DNA of 64,000 bases from Domibacillus mangrovi. Its GTDB lineage: Bacteria > Bacillota > Bacilli > Bacillales > Domibacillaceae. Under the pieces are notes generated by a model. That model was given only the letters and a program-made list of their open reading frames with translations. It searched no databases and had not been told where the DNA came from. Below are positions 17,209 through 26,017 of this stretch, piece after piece. The translations under genes were made by a program, and so were the position numbers. The stretch is taken from contig NZ_MRWQ01000006.1 of the NCBI RefSeq assembly GCF_001906925.1, positions 1 to 64,000 of the forward strand, in the 5' to 3' direction. Position 1 is the stretch's first letter; each line of letters begins with the position of its first letter.

Positions 17209-18358
17209 TATGGAAGTTGGAGGAGTAGAAAGAAGTCTGATCAGCATGTTAAATAATTTTGATTACAAAAATTACTCTGTTGATCTAATGCTGTATCGTC
17301 ATACCGGTGAGTTTATGAATTTGCTCCCTCCAGATCCACATTTACTGGAAGAATCAGCAGTATACAAAACCTTTAGAATGTCTATTGGACAAACGTTAAA
17401 ATCAGGGAATATATTGATAGGGCTTGTAAGAACTTTGGCAAAATACAGAGCAAGCTTAAATCGATTTTCCGAAAATGGATATAAGCAGATGCAGTATATG
17501 TGGAAATACTCCTTGCCGTTTCTTCCTTTACAAGAAAAGGAATACGATGTCGCGATCAGTTATTTATGGCCGCATTACTTTGTTGCGGAAAAGGTAAAGG
17601 CTAAAACAAAAATTGCCTGGATTCACACCGATTTTTCTACAGTAAATACAGATATCAAATTAGATATTCAAATGTGGAATCAATTTGACCATATCGCAGC
17701 GGTCTCAGAAGAGTGTAAAAAGACGTTTGTTCATAAATACCCTTCGTTAGAAAAGAAGGTCTTTGTGCTTGAAAACATAACCTCCCCAGCTTTCGTCCAA
17801 GCACTCGCTGATGAAAAAGTGGAGGATCATATGATGAATGACGCGAGATTTAAAATTCTCACAGTTGCGAGATTATCCCACGCAAAGGGAATCGATCATG
17901 CGATCAAAGCGTTAAAAGTATTAAAAGACAGGGGATATGATGATATTGCCTGGTATGTTGTTGGCTATGGCGGTGATGAAGAAATGTTACAAGAATTAAT
18001 CAAACAGAATGAATTAGAAAATCAATTTATTCTTGTAGGGAAAAAAATAAATCCGTATCCGTATATGAAAGAAGCGGATCTATACGTGCAGCCATCCCGG
18101 TACGAAGGAAAGGCTGTTACGGTAGGAGAAGCCCAAATACTTTCTAAGCCTGTCATGATCACGAACTATCCAACAGCCCAAAGTCAGGTGCGCAATGGTT
18201 TTGATGGATCAATATGCGAATTGTCAATTGAGGGAATTGCGAATGGGATTGAAAAGCTCTATAAAAATGCCTGTTTAAGAGTGGAGTTGGCTAATAACTG
18301 TCAAAGAACAGACTATTCTAACAGTAGAGAACTAGATAAATTATATAAACGGATTTAG
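17180..18358 (+). CDS. GT4 glycosyltransferase
   Basis: 392 residues from ATG 17180, which follows GGGGGA; an earlier in-frame ATG at 17162 precedes that site and is less likely. The N-terminus FDMEVGGVERSLISML and the C-terminal QPSRYEGKAVTVGEAQIL place it in the GT-B retaining family. It resembles the later enzymes at 21030, 22236 and 23477, forming a set of four related transferases. Confidence 0.83.
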   Translation: MKNILIASFDMEVGGVERSLISMLNNFDYKNYSVDLMLYRHTGEFMNLLPPDPHLLEESAVYKTFRMSIGQTLKSGNILIGLVRTLAKYRASLNRFSENGYKQMQYMWKYSLPFLPLQEKEYDVAISYLWPHYFVAEKVKAKTKIAWIHTDFSTVNTDIKLDIQMWNQFDHIAAVSEECKKTFVHKYPSLEKKVFVLENITSPAFVQALADEKVEDHMMNDARFKILTVARLSHAKGIDHAIKALKVLKDRGYDDIAWYVVGYGGDEEMLQELIKQNELENQFILVGKKINPYPYMKEADLYVQPSRYEGKAVTVGEAQILSKPVMITNYPTAQSQVRNGFDGSICELSIEGIANGIEKLYKNACLRVELANNCQRTDYSNSRELDKLYKRI

Positions 18359-18370
18359 GGGGAGCAGTAG

Positions 18371-19417
18371 ATGTTACAGCCAGCAAAAGTTAGCGTTGTT
18401 GTTCCTATTTATAAAGTTGAAAAATACATTCACCGATGTGTAGATAGTATTCTCAATCAAACATACACGAATATAGAGATCATTTTAGTGGATGATGGCT
18501 CTCCTGATAACTGTGGAAGAATTGCTGATCAGTATAAAGAAAGAGATTCCCGGGTAACGGTAATCCACCAAACGAATGGAGGACTATCTGATGCCAGAAA
18601 TCAGGGCATGACCTATGTGACTGGGGAATTTACTATGTTTGTAGATAGTGATGATTGGTTAGAAAAAAACATGATCGAAAACATGGTGAATAGCAGCTTC
18701 AAGTATAAAGCCGATGTTGTCCAAACGGCTTTTTATTATGCCTATGATGACAAGTCGTTCCTTGATAATCGCTACTATTCTCAGAGAAATGATCCAGTCA
18801 CCTTGGACAATAAGAGATTAATGTATGAGTTAGTTGTAAATGATAAAGTGAAAAATTTCGCTTGGGGGAAACTGTACAAAACAAAATTAATTAAAGACAT
18901 ACCTTTTGAAAAGGGAGTTTTATTTGAAGATGTATTTTGGGCATATAAAGTGATGCATCAAGTAAATTCGTTCCTTATTGTACACCAGCCGATGTATAAC
19001 TACTACCAGCGCAGCGATAGCATTGTTGCCAACTATACACCAAGAAATCTAGATATGATTAGGGGATTAAAAGAAAGACATGTATTTATTGAAGAACTGT
19101 ACAAAGAACTAACGGATGAATCCTATAAGGTCATTTTGAAGATGAGTTTGATCCACTATAACCTTCTATTAATGAATAGAAGAAAAGACAAAGGTGGCTT
19201 ACATCGCAAAGAAATACAATCTTATATTCAAAGTAACTACAGCAGGCTAAAAAAAGCAGTTAAAAACGATCAGCAGTTAAAACGACAATTACACTTATTC
19301 ACTATGCATCCTTACTTCAATGTTGTTTTTCTAGGATGGAGAAAAGGATTACGGACATTGAAGATTCTTTCGCATCCAGTTGGATTAGAGCAAGTGAATG
19401 AAAGGAAGCTTTGTTAA
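18371..19417 (+). CDS. GT2 glycosyltransferase, EpsH/EpsJ-like
   Basis: A 348-residue GT-A enzyme. It has VVVPIYKVEKYIHRCVDSIL, LVDDGSPDNCG, GGLSDARNQG and the metal-binding FVDSDDWL, the standard motif set of EpsJ-type inverting transferases, and a basic C-terminal region. It is similar to the gene at 24681. GGGGAGC precedes ATG 18371. Confidence 0.85.
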   Translation: MLQPAKVSVVVPIYKVEKYIHRCVDSILNQTYTNIEIILVDDGSPDNCGRIADQYKERDSRVTVIHQTNGGLSDARNQGMTYVTGEFTMFVDSDDWLEKNMIENMVNSSFKYKADVVQTAFYYAYDDKSFLDNRYYSQRNDPVTLDNKRLMYELVVNDKVKNFAWGKLYKTKLIKDIPFEKGVLFEDVFWAYKVMHQVNSFLIVHQPMYNYYQRSDSIVANYTPRNLDMIRGLKERHVFIEELYKELTDESYKVILKMSLIHYNLLLMNRRKDKGGLHRKEIQSYIQSNYSRLKKAVKNDQQLKRQLHLFTMHPYFNVVFLGWRKGLRTLKILSHPVGLEQVNERKLC

Positions 19418-19419
19418 CA

Positions 19420-20586
19420 ATGAAGAAACTAATCTGTTTAGTGATTATTTATATATTTAACTGTTTACCTATAAAGAAAAATAAACTATTTTTCTTTAGT
19501 TACTATGGCAGTCAATACGGATGCAGTCCTAAATATATTACTGACTATATAATAAAACATTATCCTAAAGATCAATTTGATATTGTATGGGCGTTTAATG
19601 ATCTTGAATCAAAAAAGCATATAACCAGTTTTAGAAAAGTGAAAATAATGTCATTACAGTACTTTTATGAATTATGCACGTCAAAGATTGTGATTACAAA
19701 CTTTAGAACAACTGATATGTATGTGAAAAGAAAAAACCAGTATTACATTCAAACATGGCACAGTTCGCTTCGTTTAAAACAAATTGAAAAAGACGCGGAG
19801 GACTCGCTGCCGCCTCACTATGTAAAAATGGCAAAAAAGGATTCATTAAAATGTGATTTATTATTATCCGGCTGCCAGTACAGTACGGACATTTTCAAAA
19901 GATCCTTCTGGTATGAAGGAGAAGTTTTTGAGCATGGTACCCCCCGAAATGACATACTGTACCAGGGCAATGCTAGCAAAAGGAAAGAAATATTAAGCAT
20001 GCTAAATGTCCCTACAAGTTCGAAAATCTTACTATATGCTCCCACATTCAGAAAAGGAAATAACATGGATATTTATAATTTGGATTATGCTCAAATAGCT
20101 CATCAGCTAAAAAGCAGGTTTGGCGGTGAGTGGATCATTTTAGTAAGGCTTCATCCACATTTGATATCTAAATCAAATCAACTATTACGTGGTGAGAATG
20201 TAATAGATGCTACTATTTTCGATGACGTTCAAGAACTGCTGCTTATAGCAGATGTTCTTATAACGGATTATTCATCGTTAATGTTTGATTTCCAATTAAC
20301 AAACCGTCCATGCTTTTTGTATGTTCCAGATGTAAAAGAATATGTAAGTCAAGAACGAGATTTATATTTTGAATTAAGAGAACTTCCTTTTCTTATAGCT
20401 AAAAGCAAAGAAGATTTATTAGAAAAAATAGGTGCATTTCATCATGATGAGTATAAGGGGAAAATAATTGATTTTTCGGATCGCATAGGTTCATTTGAAG
20501 AGGGGAAAGCATGCGAGTATTTGCTGAATCGTATTAACGAAATATGTTTCAGTGAAAAAAGGAGTGGGATCAATGAAGCAGTATAA
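19420..20586 (+). CDS. CDP-glycerol glycerophosphotransferase, TagB/TagF-like
   Basis: 388 residues. A short hydrophobic N-terminus is followed by the Glyphos_transf domain with WHSSLRLKQIEKDAED, FEHGTPRNDIL, YAPTFRKGNN, RLHPH and TDYSSLMFDF, all typical of teichoic acid glycerophosphotransferases. ATG 19420 fits the AAAGGAAG site better than TTG 19411. The next gene, tagD, makes its CDP-glycerol donor and overlaps it, so this pair probably adds glycerol phosphate to the EPS. Confidence 0.88.
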   Translation: MKKLICLVIIYIFNCLPIKKNKLFFFSYYGSQYGCSPKYITDYIIKHYPKDQFDIVWAFNDLESKKHITSFRKVKIMSLQYFYELCTSKIVITNFRTTDMYVKRKNQYYIQTWHSSLRLKQIEKDAEDSLPPHYVKMAKKDSLKCDLLLSGCQYSTDIFKRSFWYEGEVFEHGTPRNDILYQGNASKRKEILSMLNVPTSSKILLYAPTFRKGNNMDIYNLDYAQIAHQLKSRFGGEWIILVRLHPHLISKSNQLLRGENVIDATIFDDVQELLLIADVLITDYSSLMFDFQLTNRPCFLYVPDVKEYVSQERDLYFELRELPFLIAKSKEDLLEKIGAFHHDEYKGKIIDFSDRIGSFEEGKACEYLLNRINEICFSEKRSGINEAV

Positions 20587-20989
20587 TATTGGATATACAA
20601 CCGGTGTATTTGATTTGTTTCATGTTGGTCATCTTAATATTTTAAAACAGGCTAAAAAGAAATGCGATTTTCTCATTGTTGGAGTCAGTACAGACGAATT
20701 AGTCATGGAATACAAAAACAAGCAGCCGGTCATTCCACATAGAGACCGAATGGCGATTGTCGAAGGGATTAAGTATGTAGACCTAGTGACACCGCAAAGG
20801 ACGAGAGATAAATGGACTGCATGGAAACAGCTGCATTTTGATGTCATGTTCGTTGGAGACGATTGGAAAGGAAACAAGCTTTTTAAAGAAGTTGAAGGCA
20901 AATTTAATCAAGTTGGTGTAGATATCGTCTATTTTCCGTACACAAAAGGAATATCTTCAACAATAGTAAAGCAAAAAATAAAATTGTGA
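20573..20989 (+). CDS. tagD: Glycerol-3-phosphate cytidylyltransferase
   Basis: A 138-residue nucleotidyltransferase forming CDP-glycerol from CTP and glycerol-3-phosphate. It has TTGVFDLFHVGHLNIL with the HxGH motif, VSTDELV, and GISSTIVK near the C-terminus in the place of RTEGISTT. ATG 20573 follows AAAAAGGAGTGG. Normal family length. Confidence 0.93.
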   Translation: MKQYNIGYTTGVFDLFHVGHLNILKQAKKKCDFLIVGVSTDELVMEYKNKQPVIPHRDRMAIVEGIKYVDLVTPQRTRDKWTAWKQLHFDVMFVGDDWKGNKLFKEVEGKFNQVGVDIVYFPYTKGISSTIVKQKIKL

Positions 20990-21029
20990 GGAAAAAGTTT
21001 TATTAAAATCAACAATGGGAGATTACAAT

Positions 21030-22220
21030 ATGAAAAAAAATCTGTTATTTGCAATTGATTCATTGGATGTGGCTGGAGCTGAAAAAAGTTTAGTCACATT
21101 GCTCTCCATGATGGATTACGATAAGTATACGGTTGATTTAATGCTTTTTGCTCACGGAAGTATTTTGGAAGAATTAGTCCCAAAAGAGGTTAATATATTA
21201 AAGCCATTGAAATACACCAATTTTGCTAAGCTAAGTTTAAAAGATTCATTAAAACACTCTGTAAAATCAAAAAACTTTAAAATGCTGTCTTCGAGAATGA
21301 AGTATTCGACTGAAATAAGGAAAAAAAAGTACAGTAATCCGCAGAAAGCCAGAATTTTCTGGAAAATCGTGTCAAAGGTAGTTGAAAGAAACCCTAAAAC
21401 ATATGACGTGGCGATCAGTTATGCCCAAGGTGTGCCCACTTTTTATGTAGCTGAAAAAGTGAATGCAAAGAAAAAATTGGCCTGGGTTAATGCAAGCTAT
21501 CGACTAGATGAATACGAAAAAACATTTCATAGTCAATTTTACGATCAATATAACAATATTGTAGCTGTTTCAGATTCAACAAAGGAAATCCTTTTAGAGA
21601 CATTTCCAGATTACTCCGACAAAATGAAAGTGATCTATGATATTAATAACCCTGATTTTATATCCAAAATGGCTGATATTGATAAGGCATTTGACGACCA
21701 ATTTGACGGTATAAGGCTACTGACAATTGGGAGATTAGCACATCTAAAAGGATATGATATTGCGTTGGAAGCCTGTAAAAAGCTAAAGGAAAGCGGGATC
21801 CGTTTTCGTTGGTATGTATTAGGCAAAGGGCCTTTAAGAACAGAAATAGAACAATATATAAAAGAAAATCAATTGCAGGAGCACTTTGTCTTGCTGGGTG
21901 TTCATTCTAATCCTTATCCATTCATTAAAAGATCGGACATCTATATTCAGACTTCCAAATCTGAAGGCTTCGGGCTTGCCATTGCAGAAGCGCGGATGCT
22001 GAATGTGCCTGTTGTGACGACTAAATTCGATGCTGTCTATAACCAGATGATTGATGGGGAAAATGGTCTTGTGGTTGAGATGAACGCGGAAGCTGTATAT
22101 GAAGGAATAGTAAAATTAATAAACAATGATGAACTTAGAGAAAATATTATAAAATATTTAGAAACGGAGAAAAAAGGAAATATGGAAGAAATCCAAAAAT
22201 TATATCAATTAATCGGATGA
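21030..22220 (+). CDS. GT4 glycosyltransferase
   Basis: 396 residues from ATG 21030 behind TGGGAG. The N-terminal AIDSLDVAGAEKSLVTLL and donor-site motif QTSKSEGFGLAIAEARML mark a GT-B retaining enzyme. It is related to the two following genes, which suggests expansion of one ancestral transferase. The sugar specificity is unknown. Confidence 0.83.
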   Translation: MKKNLLFAIDSLDVAGAEKSLVTLLSMMDYDKYTVDLMLFAHGSILEELVPKEVNILKPLKYTNFAKLSLKDSLKHSVKSKNFKMLSSRMKYSTEIRKKKYSNPQKARIFWKIVSKVVERNPKTYDVAISYAQGVPTFYVAEKVNAKKKLAWVNASYRLDEYEKTFHSQFYDQYNNIVAVSDSTKEILLETFPDYSDKMKVIYDINNPDFISKMADIDKAFDDQFDGIRLLTIGRLAHLKGYDIALEACKKLKESGIRFRWYVLGKGPLRTEIEQYIKENQLQEHFVLLGVHSNPYPFIKRSDIYIQTSKSEGFGLAIAEARMLNVPVVTTKFDAVYNQMIDGENGLVVEMNAEAVYEGIVKLINNDELRENIIKYLETEKKGNMEEIQKLYQLIG

Positions 22221-22235
22221 AAGCGGGAGAAGCCT

Positions 22236-23432
22236 ATGAAGAAAAAAATTGTATTCATGGTCATCAATATGAATGTAGGCGGAACCGAAAAAGCGCTGCT
22301 TAATATGATCGCGGAAATCCCGAAAGATCATTATGAAATAACAATCTTAATGCTAGAGGAATATGGGGGATTTTTAAGTTCCATTCCAGAGGATGTTCAC
22401 ATTGAATATGTGAAAGGATATAAGGATATAAAAGACAGGCTGAACAAACCTCTACAGAAAACAGCTGCAGAGCTTCTAAAAAAGGGTAGAATAATAAAAG
22501 TGATCCATACACTATCCTTGCATGCCGTCACAAAGGCGACATCAGACAGAAGTGCCTGGTTTAAACATCTTCTAAAAGATATGCCGGATCTTAAAAATGA
22601 ATATGACGTGGCTATAGCTTATGCAGGTCCCATGGACTTCATAAGCTATTTTGTTGCAAAAAAAATAAAAGCCAAAAAGAAAATTCAATGGATTCATTTC
22701 GATATAACGAAAATAGGCTTTAATAAAAATTTTGCCAACAAGACTTATAGTACTTTTGACAAGATTTTTGTGGTATCGAAGGATGGCAAAAATAAAGTAA
22801 TGAGTATGTTGCCAACACTTAAAGAAAAAACAGAAGCATTTCCTAATATTATGCCAAAAGAATTAGTTTTAAAGATGGCGGACCAAGGAGAAGGATTTAA
22901 AGATGAATTTAAAGGAATTCGAATCCTTACTGTTGGTCGCTTGAGTAAAGAAAAGGGGCAGGATTTAGTTATTCCAGTATTAGCAAGCTTAAAAGAAAAT
23001 GGATACGATGTTCGCTGGTATTGCATTGGTGAAGGAAATGCGAGAAAAGAATATGAGGAACGTATAAAAGAATATGGTGTTGAAAAAGAATTCATCTTAT
23101 TGGGTGCTGATCCCAATCCATATCCATATATGAAACAATGTGATATTTATGTGCAGCCATCTCGTCATGAGGGTTACTGTATTACACTTGCAGAAGCGAG
23201 ATGCTTTGATAATCCGATTGTTTGTACAGACTTTACAGGGGCAAGTGAGCAAATTTTAACTGGACAAAATGGATTGATTGTTCAATTTGATGAATCACAA
23301 ATGTATCAAGTTATCCAAAAACTACTAGATGATGAAAAAATGAGAAATAAGATTAAAGCTAATCTACGAAAAGAAACTGTTGATATCCGAAATGAGCTGG
23401 AGAAACTTTATAAAGTAGCAGATGGTATTTAA
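22236..23432 (+). CDS. GT4 glycosyltransferase, tandem duplicate A
   Basis: 398 residues with VINMNVGGTEKALLNMI at the start and QPSRHEGYCITLAEARCFDNPIV in the donor domain (split: QPSRHEGYCITLAEA, then RCFDNPIV). It is very similar to the next gene, including TVGRLSKEKGQD and RWYCIG, so the two are a tandem duplication. A purine-rich AAAGCGGGAGAAG site precedes ATG 22236. Confidence 0.84.
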   Translation: MKKKIVFMVINMNVGGTEKALLNMIAEIPKDHYEITILMLEEYGGFLSSIPEDVHIEYVKGYKDIKDRLNKPLQKTAAELLKKGRIIKVIHTLSLHAVTKATSDRSAWFKHLLKDMPDLKNEYDVAIAYAGPMDFISYFVAKKIKAKKKIQWIHFDITKIGFNKNFANKTYSTFDKIFVVSKDGKNKVMSMLPTLKEKTEAFPNIMPKELVLKMADQGEGFKDEFKGIRILTVGRLSKEKGQDLVIPVLASLKENGYDVRWYCIGEGNARKEYEERIKEYGVEKEFILLGADPNPYPYMKQCDIYVQPSRHEGYCITLAEARCFDNPIVCTDFTGASEQILTGQNGLIVQFDESQMYQVIQKLLDDEKMRNKIKANLRKETVDIRNELEKLYKVADGI

Positions 23433-23476
23433 TATACCAACTATAAATTCTGTTAGAACGGAAGAGAGGGGTAGTG

Positions 23477-24664
23477 ATGAAGAAAATATTGTTTATGGTT
23501 AGCAGCATGAATATAGGTGGCGTAGAAAAATCACTTCTTTCCCTGCTATCCGTTATACCAAAAGAAAAATATGAGATTACCCTTTTATTACTGGAGAAAA
23601 AAGGAGGTTTTTTAAGGCATGTTCCTGAGTGGATTACAGTAGAAGAAGCTGCATGGTTTAAAAAAGTAAAGCCAATTATTATACAGCCGCCACAAAAAAC
23701 AATTAGTGACTATATCAAGAATAAAGAGTTTTTGAAAGTACCAACTTTTATCACATCATACATTTTATCTAAAAAATTAAAAGATAGATATATGTACTAC
23801 AATCAAGTTTTTAAAGATATTCCTAATGACTTAAACGCATACGATGTCGCAATAGCCTATCAAGGACCCACGGACATCATTGATTTTTATATAGCAAACA
23901 AAGTGACAGCCAAAAAGAAAGTATCATGGGTGCATTTTGACGTTTCGAAGCATCAGATCAATCAAAAACTATATCAAAAAATGCATAAGAGATTTGATAA
24001 AGTCTTTACGGTTTCCGAAGAAGCAAAAAAACGACTAATCGAAAAAATACCGAACGATGAAACAAAGACAGAAATATTTTTAAATGTGATATCCTCTGAT
24101 TTAGTAAATAAAATGGCATTAGAACCTGTGGAATTTGACCATAATTTTAAAGGGAAAAAAATCGTCACAGTAGGAAGGCTTTCCAAGGAAAAAGGTCAGG
24201 ATATGGCGATTAAAGTTTTGTCAAAGCTGCTTAAAAACGGTTGTAATGTGAGATGGTACTGTATCGGGGACGGGAAAGATCGAGAAGAATATGAACAGTT
24301 AATAGAACAGTTCGGTTTAAAAGACGATTTTATTTTACTTGGATCAAAGGAAAACCCTTATCCATATATAGCAAATGCAGATATCTACGTGCAAACCTCC
24401 AGGCATGAGGGGTTTTGTCTGACATTGGCAGAAGCTCGGTGTTTACGTAAACCGATAGTTACTACAAATTTTACAGGGGCATACGAACAGCTTACAAATG
24501 GTCATGACGGTTTGATTGTTAATTTTGATGAAAAAGATCTGTATGAAAACATCGGAAAACTTATTGAAAATCCTGAAAAATGCGAAGGTTTAGCCAACAA
24601 TCTAACTAAGATTAATGTGGATACAACAACAGAAGTAAAAAAACTATTAAACTACATCGGTTAG
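23477..24664 (+). CDS. GT4 glycosyltransferase, tandem duplicate B
   Basis: 395 residues from ATG 23477 (GAGAGGGG upstream; a GTG at 23474 is also possible). It shares with duplicate A the MNIGGVEKSLLSLL start, TVGRLSKEKGQD, RWYCIGDG and the ARHEG-type donor motif (TSRHEGFCLTLAEARCL). It presumably adds a second residue or the same sugar in another linkage. Confidence 0.84.
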   Translation: MKKILFMVSSMNIGGVEKSLLSLLSVIPKEKYEITLLLLEKKGGFLRHVPEWITVEEAAWFKKVKPIIIQPPQKTISDYIKNKEFLKVPTFITSYILSKKLKDRYMYYNQVFKDIPNDLNAYDVAIAYQGPTDIIDFYIANKVTAKKKVSWVHFDVSKHQINQKLYQKMHKRFDKVFTVSEEAKKRLIEKIPNDETKTEIFLNVISSDLVNKMALEPVEFDHNFKGKKIVTVGRLSKEKGQDMAIKVLSKLLKNGCNVRWYCIGDGKDREEYEQLIEQFGLKDDFILLGSKENPYPYIANADIYVQTSRHEGFCLTLAEARCLRKPIVTTNFTGAYEQLTNGHDGLIVNFDEKDLYENIGKLIENPEKCEGLANNLTKINVDTTTEVKKLLNYIG

Positions 24665-24680
24665 AAAGGGGTATTAAGAG

Positions 24681-25655
24681 ATGAAGCCTAAAATAAGTAT
24701 TATTGTTCCTGTATATAAAGTGGAACCATATATTCATAAATGTGTTGATTCAATTTTAGCACAGACATTTAAAGACTTTGAACTTATTCTTGTCGATGAT
24801 GGATCACCTGATAAATGTGGTGAAATTTGTGATGAATATGCTCAAAAGGATTCAAGAGTGCATGTCATACATAAAAAAAATGGTGGTCTTTCTGATGCTC
24901 GAAATGCCGGTTTGAATATAGCAAAAGGAGAATATATAGGTTTTGTAGACAGTGACGATTGGATTGAATCGGATATGTATGAATTACTCTACAATATGTG
25001 TGAAGAAAATGAATGTGATATAGCAAACTGTACAAGTATCATTCATTTTAAAAGTGAAACAGTCATAAATGGGAACCATCCATTGATTATTCACAATAGA
25101 AACGAAGCAATGAAAGCGATGCTTGAAGGAGAACTGTACGATGAAGTAGTATGGACTAAATTGATCAAGCGGAATTTAATAGGCGATACTAGGTTCAAAG
25201 TGGGAATCGTATACGAGGATACAGACTTCACTTACAGGCTGATTCACAAAAGCAAAAAGGTATGCTGCATTGGAGCGCCGAAATATCATTATATAAAACG
25301 TGAAAACAGCACGATGGATAAAGCCGTAAAAAACATTACTATTGACGGGGTATTAATATACGATGAAATGTATCGCTTCATTGATCAACATTATAGAGAT
25401 TTAAGAGATTTAGTTGCTTTGAAATTGGGCAATAGTGCGATGATTGTGATGAATTTAATGGCAGAAAATCAAAATTACTCTAAACATAAGCGGAACTACT
25501 ATAAAGTGGGCAATATATTGAACAATTATTTTATTAGAACCATCAAATTGAAGGATTATCCAAAAAACGTAAAAATATTACTGACAGCATCTAAGATTCA
25601 TCCTTTATTCTATAAGCTGTTGATTAACATTACAGCAAAGAGGAGAGAAGCGTGA
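24681..25655 (+). CDS. GT2 glycosyltransferase, EpsJ-like paralog
   Basis: 324 residues with IIVPVYKVEPYIHKCVDSIL, LVDDGSPDKCG, GGLSDARNAG and FVDSDDWI, closely matching the gene at 18371. GAAAGGGG precedes ATG 24681. Its stop overlaps the start of the broken GT-D gene. Confidence 0.85.
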   Translation: MKPKISIIVPVYKVEPYIHKCVDSILAQTFKDFELILVDDGSPDKCGEICDEYAQKDSRVHVIHKKNGGLSDARNAGLNIAKGEYIGFVDSDDWIESDMYELLYNMCEENECDIANCTSIIHFKSETVINGNHPLIIHNRNEAMKAMLEGELYDEVVWTKLIKRNLIGDTRFKVGIVYEDTDFTYRLIHKSKKVCCIGAPKYHYIKRENSTMDKAVKNITIDGVLIYDEMYRFIDQHYRDLRDLVALKLGNSAMIVMNLMAENQNYSKHKRNYYKVGNILNNYFIRTIKLKDYPKNVKILLTASKIHPLFYKLLINITAKRREA

Positions 25656-26001
25656 AAAAATATTTGTTAAAGGGTTATTACAAAGCTTTGAAAACTAAAG
25701 AATTCTTCATGAGGTTAAAAAGCAAGATAAGACCAAATTAATTTTAATTGTACTTGGACCTACGGCAACTGTATTGGCTTATGATTTATCGATAAGCGGT
25801 TACCAAGCTGTAGACATAGGGCATATCGATATAGAGTATGAATGGTTCTTGCAAAAAGCAGCAGACAAAGAGCTTGTCAAGAACAAATACATTGGTGAGA
25901 TTTCAGGAGGCAATGAAGTCGGCGAAATTAAAGATTTGAATGATGAAAATGAAATTATCGCAAAAGTATTATTAATTACAAATTATGGTAAATATATTTA
26001 A
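25652..26001 (+). pseudogene. Remnant of a GT-D (SP_1767/DUF1792) glycosyltransferase
   Basis: A GTG at 25652 opens a 29-residue basic peptide ending at 25741. From about 25700 another frame reads EVKKQDKTKLILIVLGPTA... and continues as ATVLAYDLSISGYQAVDIGH and IDIEYEWFLQKAA up to 26001. This is the C-terminal part of the GT-D family, which transfers a sugar onto glycan chains. The N-terminal two thirds, including the DGE motif, are missing. Probably an internal deletion with a frameshift: two ends of one gene without the middle. Confidence 0.7.
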
Positions 26002-26017
26002 AAAGGACTAATTCACT

